From assembly GCA_945900935.1 (NCBI GenBank), contig CAMDKT010000323.1, forward strand, positions 1-6,956: DNA of 6,956 nucleotides, written 5' to 3'. The notes below the pieces were generated by a model. The model was not told where the DNA came from, searched no databases, and was given only the letters and a program-made list of their open reading frames with translations. Shown piece by piece: positions 1-5,898 of the stretch (positions within the stretch are counted from its first letter, which is position 1; each line of letters starts with the position of its first letter). This DNA comes from Candidatus Sulfopaludibacter sp. SbA3. Its GTDB lineage: Bacteria > Acidobacteriota > Terriglobia > Bryobacterales > Bryobacteraceae. The translations under genes were made by a program, and so were the position numbers.

Positions 1-350
1 AGCGAGGAAGACGTCACCACGCTCTCGCCCAGTCCGACCACCAGCCGCGTCGCGATCAGCCCCCACAGCCCCGTGACCAGCACCGTCGCCGCCGAGGCAA
101 TGCTCCACAACACAATCCCTATCGTGTACAGCATCCGCACGCCGTAGCGGTCCACCAGCATCCCCGCCGGAATCTGCCCAATCGTATACGTCCAGAAGAA
201 TGCCGACAGCGCCATGCCCCGCTGCGCCTCGTCCAACTGCAACATCTTCCCGATCTCCGGCATCGCCGCCGTCAGGTTCACCCGGTCCGTATAGGCGATC
301 ACCATCCCCAGGCTCAGCCACAGAACCACATACCAACGCTTCGGATTCAT
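1..350 (-). CDS. MFS transporter, anion:cation symporter type, N-terminal part (runs off the window)
   Basis: The first 116 residues of an inner-membrane major facilitator are visible; the gene continues beyond base 1. Translation from the ATG at 350-348 begins MNPKRWYVVLWLSLGMVIAY. TM1 covers about residues 7-21 and is followed by TDRVNLTAAMPEI (21-33), the DRxN motif typical of the ACS family, which takes up organic and sugar acids such as glucarate, hexuronate or tartrate with protons. TM2 is about 46-64, then comes MFS motif A, GMLVDRYGVRM (63-73), TM3 (about 74-92) and TM4 with ATRLVVGLGES (100-110). The start lies 16 bp after the stop of the upstream gene, so it is probably the third gene of that operon; only a weak GGGATAG-like ribosome site precedes it. 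MFS membership is near certain. The substrate is not readable from the sequence, and the sugar-acid idea rests on the motif and the neighbours. Confidence 0.9.
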   Translation of the reverse strand, partial: MNPKRWYVVLWLSLGMVIAYTDRVNLTAAMPEIGKMLQLDEAQRGMALSAFFWTYTIGQIPAGMLVDRYGVRMLYTIGIVLWSIASAATVLVTGLWGLIATRLVVGLGESVVTSSS

Positions 351-366
351 CCGTTCTACTCTATCC

Positions 367-2205
367 CTATTCCCGGTCCCACGGCTGGCGCAGTGTCGCC
401 TCATTCGCATACCGCTTCACGCGCAACGTAATCAAATCGCCCGCGCCTGCGCCTAATTTCACCGTCAGCACCGGCCCATTCACCGCGACAGTTTTACCGC
501 CCACCGTGGCCGAAACAATTTCATGCTCACCATAAGCGCCCGCCTGCACCGCCACCGTTCGCGGTTCAACCGAACTCACATTCACCAGCCGCACCGCCAC
601 CGAATCCGCCGTGAAACCCTCAACCAAAGCAGCCACATCCGCAGGCAATCCGCTCCTTCTCAAAACTGGATCGAAGTACCGCACACGCGCATGCAAAGTC
701 CAAATATTTCCAGTCAAATAAGACCCCAACGTCAATTTCGACAACGAATCCGTCGCCGCCGGATTCTGCCCCATCAAATAATCCGCCAGCCGCGTATCGG
801 CCGAAGTATCGTCCTCATCCATCTCGCGGACCTGCCCTCGCACAAAAGCCAAATCCGCCCGCAGCGCCCGTTCCGGAAAACCCGCGTCCTTCCCCTCAAG
901 GAAAGAAATCCACCCATCGCCCGCAAACTTCGCCCGGTCCTTCGCGTCCATCGACCACAAATAAATCTCCGTCAACCGGTTCACAAACAAGTTCGGCGTC
1001 CAGTTGTACCATTCCTCTTTGCCGCCGGTGAACTTATACCCGCGCGGATCTCCATACCCGGTCGGAATCAAAGTCCGCCCATTCTCCAGTTTCTTATTCG
1101 CATACAAATTTTCCATCTGCTTCCGCAGCGTCGCCACGAACCCAGCATCCCCGCGGCTCAACAAATACGCATTCCCAAACCCCGGCCAAGACCCCGAATC
1201 AAACGTGTTCCGATGCGCCATCTTCTCAATCTCGCCATCGAATATCGTGAAGTTCCACCCATACGTGCCCTTGTACCACTTGCCGCCATACTCCCCGCCC
1301 GGCTGCCCGTTCAACCCAATGTTCGTCGGAATATTTCCGCCATTGGCGTCCGTCCGCTGCTTCCAAGCCCCGGCATATTCCAGCACCCAGTCTTTATATT
1401 TCTTCTCGCCCGTCAGCATATACGCGTTCGTCGCCAACCCCGTCGCAGCCAAATTCAACGGATGATCGCCGACACTATCCAGATACTCCGCGCAGTGCGC
1501 CAGCATCTTGTCGTAGAGCGGCATCAATTCCTGCATCGCGCCCCGCCCCTGCTTCCCATGCAGCAAATGAAAGGTGCCAGGCACCGCGTCGCCCACCCAG
1601 TCATACGTCGTGGCTTTATGCATCATCGGCCCTTTGGCGCCCGTCCAAAGACTCTTGATGATCTTCTGTACCGGATCGTAATTCGGCGCCTCCGGATCTT
1701 CATTCATGTACAACCCCGCGAACCGTTTCATCCGCGCCCGAAACACCGCATCGTTCGGATCCGACAGACCCTGGAACATAAACCCGCGCATCCCCTCGCC
1801 CGTATGAAACCAGTCGGACTGCGTGATGAATTCTTTGTGATAAGCGCCGTTCTCGGCTAATTTCGTCTTCACCGTCCGCAGTTCCTTGTACTGCGACAGG
1901 TGCCCTTCCAACGCTTTCTTATAATTCCGCAGCACCGAATCCGACCCGCCCAAAGCATGGAGCAGCGTCCAGTTGTAAAAGGTTTCAATCGCGTCATCCG
2001 GCCCGTCCAGCGTCCCCCATCGAGGCGTATGCGCCAGATATCCGCGCGAGTCCACATACTTCCCCGCGAACCGGTCGCAGGCCAGCGAACTCTGCTTCAG
2101 CAGTTCGCGTTCCAACAGCGCCCACACCGGCGGCGACATCGGCGTATCCACCCGTACCGCCGGCTGCCCAAAACAGCACAGACCAAGCAAAGCCAGATAT
2201 CTCAT
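367..2205 (-). CDS. Secreted protein of unrecognised family, possible alpha-toroid carbohydrate-active enzyme
   Basis: A 612-residue protein I cannot assign to a named family. The N-terminus MRYLALLGLCCFGQPAV looks like a short signal peptide; the Cys pair does not fit a lipobox well. Residues about 20-490 are rich in Trp, Tyr, Asp and Gly and in amphipathic helices (for example DAIETFYNWTLLHALGG, GLATNAYMLTGEKKYKDW and GWNFTIFDGEIEKMAHRN), which suggests an (alpha/alpha)-toroid as in many glycoside hydrolases and polysaccharide lyases. The last ~110 residues look like a beta-sandwich (VRLVNVSSVEPRTVAVQAG) and end RQPWDRE. The ATG at 2205-2203 is chosen over an in-frame TTG at 2220 because it has a perfect GGAGG eight bases upstream and overlaps the amidohydrolase stop as ATGA. 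Operon position suggests a role in acquiring a carbohydrate-like substrate. The enzyme class is inference only; the gene itself is secure. Confidence 0.85.
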   Translation of the reverse strand: MRYLALLGLCCFGQPAVRVDTPMSPPVWALLERELLKQSSLACDRFAGKYVDSRGYLAHTPRWGTLDGPDDAIETFYNWTLLHALGGSDSVLRNYKKALEGHLSQYKELRTVKTKLAENGAYHKEFITQSDWFHTGEGMRGFMFQGLSDPNDAVFRARMKRFAGLYMNEDPEAPNYDPVQKIIKSLWTGAKGPMMHKATTYDWVGDAVPGTFHLLHGKQGRGAMQELMPLYDKMLAHCAEYLDSVGDHPLNLAATGLATNAYMLTGEKKYKDWVLEYAGAWKQRTDANGGNIPTNIGLNGQPGGEYGGKWYKGTYGWNFTIFDGEIEKMAHRNTFDSGSWPGFGNAYLLSRGDAGFVATLRKQMENLYANKKLENGRTLIPTGYGDPRGYKFTGGKEEWYNWTPNLFVNRLTEIYLWSMDAKDRAKFAGDGWISFLEGKDAGFPERALRADLAFVRGQVREMDEDDTSADTRLADYLMGQNPAATDSLSKLTLGSYLTGNIWTLHARVRYFDPVLRRSGLPADVAALVEGFTADSVAVRLVNVSSVEPRTVAVQAGAYGEHEIVSATVGGKTVAVNGPVLTVKLGAGAGDLITLRVKRYANEATLRQPWDRE

Positions 2206-3095
2206 TTCGGAAACCTCCAAATGCGCAAAGCGTTTTCACCGAGCATCAGCGCCCGATCCTTCTCGGAATAGAACGAACAATATTTATCCACAAACTCAAG
2301 CTCTTTGTCCATCGGCAGTTCCCAACGCGGACGCGGATACCCCGTCCCCCAAATGATCTGCCGCCCGCCAAACTCTTCATAAATGGCCTTATAAAACGGC
2401 CACGTGTCTTCATACGGATACTTCTTCAACTCCGTCATCTCGTACGGCTCGGAATTACTGATCCATACCTGCTTGAACTTCTTCAACCGGAACATCTTCT
2501 TAAACTCCGGCCACGGATCGGCCAGTTTCAGATCCGGCTTTCCAGCATGATCAACAACCACATTGACACCCGGGAACCGCCCGCACATATCTTCCAGCAT
2601 CGGCATCTGAAAGGGCAAAATGTAAAAGTTGAAAACCGCCTTTAGCTTCTCCGCCTCCCGCCACAGCGGATAGTGTTCCTTCGAATTCAGCCACGTCGCC
2701 TTCGGATGATAAATCGGGCTGAACCGCACGCCTTGGAAGCCATGCTCCTTCACCCAATACCGCAGCCGCTCATGGACCTTTGGATCCAGCGGGTTGATCA
2801 ATCCATGCGCCACAAACTGTTTCGGATATTTGTGCAGCGAATACGAAGTGTACGAATTGTCCCAGCCGAAATAGCGAGGCGTAATCAACACCGCGTACTT
2901 CAACCCGAACTCCTTCATCACCTCTACCTGATTCTCAATCGGCCCCTGCAGTGGGACCCGCTTCAAATCCGGCCGCTCCGGATGCGCAAAGGGAAATCGC
3001 GGATCGTCCGTCCACACCTCCAAGTGCGTGTCGATCAACAATCGCGGCTTGGCCATCGCCAACGGCGCCGCCAGTAAACTTCGCCGGGTAATCAT
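2202..3095 (-). CDS. Tat-exported amidohydrolase (PF04909/COG3618, lactonase-like) with altered metal ligands
   Basis: A 297-residue TIM-barrel amidohydrolase of the group that includes fuconolactonase, rhamnonolactonase and 2-pyrone-4,6-dicarboxylate lactonase. The N-terminus MITRRSLLAAPLAMA is a short twin-arginine signal, so it probably acts outside the cytoplasm. Family marks: strand-1 IDTHLEVW (21-28), DNSY (79-82), GFQGVRFSP (119-127), VVVDHAGKPD (179-188) and the C-terminal GENALRIW. Two expected metal or catalytic positions differ. The HxH of strand 1 reads H24-L-E26, and the usual GSDYP/GTDWP motif, whose Asp is the catalytic base, reads GTGYP with Gly252; His183 is kept. It may therefore use another chemistry, be inactive, or belong to a subfamily where this is normal. 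It is the first gene of the operon, starting 28 bp after the kinase relic's stop, with no clear Shine-Dalgarno. Family call strong; substrate unknown. Confidence 0.9.
   Translation of the reverse strand: MITRRSLLAAPLAMAKPRLLIDTHLEVWTDDPRFPFAHPERPDLKRVPLQGPIENQVEVMKEFGLKYAVLITPRYFGWDNSYTSYSLHKYPKQFVAHGLINPLDPKVHERLRYWVKEHGFQGVRFSPIYHPKATWLNSKEHYPLWREAEKLKAVFNFYILPFQMPMLEDMCGRFPGVNVVVDHAGKPDLKLADPWPEFKKMFRLKKFKQVWISNSEPYEMTELKKYPYEDTWPFYKAIYEEFGGRQIIWGTGYPRPRWELPMDKELEFVDKYCSFYSEKDRALMLGENALRIWRFPK
2214..2218 (-). promoter_or_regulatory. Ribosome binding site of the 612-residue secreted protein
   Basis: GGAGG on the minus strand (cctcc on plus) lies inside the last codons of the amidohydrolase, eight bases before the ATG at 2205-2203. 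It decides the start against the in-frame TTG at 2220, which overlaps this site. Together with the ATGA stop/start overlap (2202-2205) it indicates translational coupling of the two genes. Confidence 0.8.
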
Positions 3096-3099
3096 CTCG

Positions 3100-3127
3100 G
3101 CAATAGCCTATCAGGAACCGCGCTCAA
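3100..3127 (-). promoter_or_regulatory. Weak candidate promoter for the three-gene operon
   Basis: On the minus strand TTGAGC (3127-3122) and TATTGC (3105-3100) are 16 bases apart, just before the amidohydrolase ATG at 3095. The -35 matches TTGACA in four or five positions but the -10 matches TATAAT poorly, and transcription from it would give an almost leaderless mRNA. It is listed only because nothing better is seen in the 28-bp gap; the true promoter may lie inside the decayed kinase gene. Confidence 0.2.
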
Positions 3128-4913
3128 ACGGGGAGGTTCATCCGCCGGATCACCGCCTGGAATCGCGGATCACCGGCAAGCCACACGAAAATGAAGCCAA
3201 TCGCATCGAACGCTTTTTCCGTCCAGCCGCAACGCCTCCCTCGGGGTCCCAGCAAAAGCGTGCGCGTGTCCCAGCGACCCCGTCACCCACGGAATCTTAC
3301 CAGCAGTAAGCTCTGCGGCCCTCTCAATTGCCTGGATCGCTTCGTCGAATTTCTGTTCGAACAGGTATGTGACGCCCAGCCATAAATGGAGCAGGAAAAG
3401 ATGGGGGTTCACAGAAAGTGACTGCAACGCCCGCTCCCTTGCCTCGCCGTACCGGCGGGAAAATATAGCGTTCATCACCCATGTATGCGCGATCAGCGGA
3501 GAGAGCGGTTCTAATTCAATGCCGAGTTGAATCATCGCCTCTGCTTCCTGAAATCGTCCGCTCGAACTGTAACTCATCGAGCTCCAGTAAGCTGTGAGGA
3601 AATACTTCGGATTCAGCTCCAACGCGCGCGCGAACTCTTCCTCGGCGGCCTTTGCTCTGGCAAATGAATCCTTTGCGGGCAGAACAGAATAGGCACCCAG
3701 TACGCTGTAGCAGTCTGCTAGGCCTGCATACGCGGATCTCTTTCAATCGCCTGCTGAAAGTAGCGCGCTCCCGTCTGCAGATCCTCCGGAGTTCGCTTAA
3801 CCCAGTGGTGCCGCCCTTTCAAGTAGAGCTGGTACGCCTCCGGGTCCGCAGTAACTCGTTTGCCCAGCCGCTTCTTCTCCTCGCCGCTCAACCGCACTCG
3901 AAGGCTGCCCGAAAGTTTCTGCAAAATCTCCTCTTCCAACGCAAAGATATCCGACATGTTGCGGTTAAACCGCTCGCCCCAAAGTTGCGACCCCGCCTGC
4001 ACATCCAGCAGCTCCGTTCCCACCGCCTGCGGATCCTTGTCGCTCCCCATATAACGAAACACCGTCCTTCGCGGCAACACGCGCAGTTGCGGAATCTGCG
4101 CCAGGCTGTTCAAAATACTCTCCGTAATCCCGTCGCTCAAATACTCGGAATCCGGATCGTTGCTCGCATTGTGAAACGGCAGCAGCGCAATGGAATCGAT
4201 CACCGCCGGCACCGCGGCAGCCCCGCTGGGAGCATTCAAAAGCGCCCTCAATTGCGCCGCCAATTCCCGCGCGCTGTGCATTCGCCCCTCGAGCCGCTTG
4301 TCCAGACACCGCTCGATCAGCCGCTTCAACTCCACCGGCGCCGTCAGCTCCGCCGCCTCATCTCGCAGAATCTTCGACATCGTCTCCATCGCCGTATGCC
4401 CTGCAAACGCCCGCTTCCCCGAAACCATCTCATGCAGCACGCACCCCAGCGAAAAAATGTCGCTCAACGGCCCCGCCTGCTCCCCGCGAATTTGCTCCGG
4501 CGACATATATCCCGGTGTACCCGCCACCATGCCGGTCAGTGTGCGAGTCTCCGTCGTCGACGGCGTATCCACAATCGCAAGGTTAAAATCCAATACCTTC
4601 TCCTGCCCATCCGCCAACGCCGCGCCAATCTCCGCCACCCTGTGCCAAGCGCAAGGCCCCCGCGAAACAACCGCCCGCAGAGTCTCCCCCTCCAACAACT
4701 CCGTCACCGCGTAATGGACGCCATTCTCATCGCCCGTATCGAAAATCGCCCCAGCGCCTGCGGATTCTCAGCCAAGTGCTCCGGCAGCACTTTCACCGCC
4801 ACGTCGCGCTCCAATCGCCGGTCCCGCGCCCGATACACTTCCCCCATGCCGCCCGCTCCTAAGGGCGCAATAATTTCGTACGGCCCAAGCCGGGTTCCCG
4901 CCGCGACTGGCAT
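3124..4913 (-). pseudogene. Decayed serine/threonine kinase with TolB-like and TPR regions
   Basis: This reads as one ancestral gene across three frames, from ATG 4913 to TGA 3126-3124. Order: N-lobe (MPVAAGTRLGPYEI, Gly loop GAGGMGEVY, VAVKVL); hinge FDTGDENGVHYAVTELLEG; activation and APE region GTPGYMSPEQ; TolB-like region IALLPFHNASNDPDSEYLSD; LWGERFNR; TPR repeats (ALELNPKY, SLSVNPHLF); and the family C-terminus DPRFQAVIRRMNLPV. Lesions: frame change at 4741-4745 after QALGRF, losing the alphaC Glu segment; in-frame loss at about 4603-4611 (ALADG joined to QEKVLDF), removing the HRDLKPEN loop; DFN for DFG at 4582-4590; in-frame loss at about 4006-4014 (GTEL/LDVQAG); frame change at about 3730 (ERDPR/YAGLAD); in-frame loss at about 3640-3650; frame change at about 3225-3232. 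It cannot be an active kinase. The TPR part could still be translated, but nothing shows that it is. Confidence 0.85.
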
Positions 4914-4957
4914 CTCATCCGTCTACTCAAAACAAAGCGAAACTGGCTTGCCACCGC

Positions 4958-5588
4958 CGCGCCATCAACGAGGTCGCCGGCCTCTTCATCGAACCACCCA
5001 ACCCCGCAACTCATCCCCGCCCGCACCACCGCCTACTTCGCCCGCCAAGCCAGCGCCTCGACCGGGAATCCGCCAACGCCCGCGACGTCTACATCAAACG
5101 CATCCGCACCGCCCAAAGCTAGTACATCTGGCAAAGCCTGCTCAGCAATCTAAGCAAGTCCATGGTGCTCGGCTACGGAGGCTGGCTCGTTCTCCGCCAC
5201 CGCCTTCGCGACGAAGGCCCCGTCGAAGATCCCGCCCCTGACATCGCCCCCGGCCCCGGCAAAACCACTACCGCCGATCTCGTCCTGAAACTCTTCGAAC
5301 CCAACGCGGGCGAGATCCTCATCGACGGTCACTCCATCGCCGAAGCCGGTCCGGCCGCCCTCGCCGCCGGCCTCGCTCGCCTTCTCGAACGCCTCCCCGA
5401 AGGCCTCGAAACCGAAATCGCCGAGAACGGCGCCGGCCTCTCCGCCGGTGAACGCCAACGACTCCAAATTGCCCGTGTGCTCGCCGACAATCCTGAGCAT
5501 CGCCCACCGCTACACCATGATCAAGCAAGCCGATTCCGTCTACATCCTCCACGACGGCTAGGTCGTCGAAGAAGGTACGCCCGCCGAG
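4958..5588 (+). pseudogene. Relic of an ABC exporter (MsbA-like, fused TM and ATPase domains)
   Basis: Fragments of a half-size ABC exporter are readable in order on the plus strand. The transmembrane domain leaves AINEVAGLFIE (from 4964), YFARQ (5034, other frame), RLDRESANARDVYIKRIR (5054) and, after an in-frame TAG at 5120-5122, YIWQSLLSNLSKSMVLGYGG, a TM6-like segment. The ATPase leaves Walker A PGPGKTTTADLVLKLFEP, GEILIDGHSIAEAG, LLERLPEGLETEIAENGAGL and signature LSAGERQRLQIAR. At about 5486-5490 the frame changes and the Walker B/D-loop stretch (ILLDEATSALD-like) is missing. The H-loop segment TILSIAHRYTMIKQADSVYI follows, and a TAG at 5559-5561 interrupts HDG*VVEEGTPAE. The N-terminal transmembrane helices and the stretch between TM6 and Walker A are gone. 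It is clearly non-functional as a transporter. The outer limits are approximate. Confidence 0.82.
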
Positions 5589-5868
5589 TCCTGCGTCCAA
5601 AATCAGTCCTCGTGCGGAATCTCGACTTCCGTATAGCTGCCAAGCTTCGCGTTGCGAAGTGCAATACCGCTTTCACTTCCTGCCCGGTCACGTCGAATAC
5701 TTCCGTGATCTCTTTCACGGACAGGCCGGCTTCCAGATTCTCGAATATTGTTTGAACCGGCATGCGGGTACCCTTCAGAACCCACGCGCCGCTCACCTTC
5801 CCTGGAATACTCTCGACAGCCGGGCACTGGGACCAGTCAAGTTGTTCGACCGCGGACATCACTTTCAT
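5521..5868 (-). CDS. DUF433 antitoxin-like protein with doubtful C-terminus
   Basis: Translation from ATG 5868-5866 gives MKVMSAVEQLDWSQCPAVES, then GAWVLKGTRMPV (28-39), IFENLEAGLSVKEITEVFDV (41-60) and EVKAVLHFATRSL (64-76). This is the DUF433 (PF04255) pattern of a small antitoxin-like DNA-binding protein usually paired with a PIN-like toxin. An alternative start is ATG 5859 (MSAVEQLDW). Family members are about 75-85 residues, but the open frame runs to 115, and from about residue 79 it is an Arg-rich tail antisense to the ABC relic. In another frame, TEVEIPHED and a TGA at 5605-5603 would give about 88 residues and no overlap, so a small indel near 5630 is possible. No toxin gene follows; the next DNA is the ABC relic on the other strand. 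The N-terminal family call is good; the end and any function are uncertain. Confidence 0.7.
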   Translation of the reverse strand: MKVMSAVEQLDWSQCPAVESIPGKVSGAWVLKGTRMPVQTIFENLEAGLSVKEITEVFDVTGQEVKAVLHFATRSLAAIRKSRFRTRTDFGRRTRRAYLLRRPSRRGGCRRNRLA

Positions 5869-5898
5869 GGTCGCTCTAGATAGAATCATCCAAGCGCA
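5869..5898. promoter_or_regulatory. Short divergent intergenic region between the antitoxin-like gene and the intact kinase
   Basis: Only 30 bp separate the two divergent starts, so promoter elements of each gene must overlap the other's coding region or its own 5' end. On plus, TAGAAT (5881-5886) could be a -10 that would start the kinase mRNA within a few bases of its ATG at 5899. On minus, TATCTA is a weaker equivalent. The palindrome TCTAGA (5875-5880) sits at the centre. Neither start has a Shine-Dalgarno. No convincing -35 is seen for either direction. Confidence 0.3.

Noticed and set aside
523..1860. Long plus-strand open frame of 445 codons
   Set aside because: It is antisense to the secreted 612-residue protein, is rich in Arg, His, Pro and Ile, and shows no motif; it is a by-product of G-ending codons on the other strand.
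3170..3622. Independent small TPR protein
   Set aside because: The same frame continues upstream to 3730 and joins the kinase relic, and the family C-terminus follows in another frame down to 3124; it is a piece of the relic.
4704..4913. Separate 69-residue small protein with a kinase N-lobe
   Set aside because: It ends in a shifted frame exactly where the kinase hinge resumes in another frame, so it is the first piece of the broken kinase gene.
3652..5241. Long plus-strand open frame of 529 codons
   Set aside because: Arg/Pro/His/Leu-rich antisense of the kinase relic, and it crosses into the ABC relic in the wrong frame; no domain is recognisable.
4941..5600. Programmed frameshifting or stop readthrough in the ABC exporter
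   Set aside because: Walker B, the D-loop and most transmembrane helices are absent, so no recoding could restore a working transporter.
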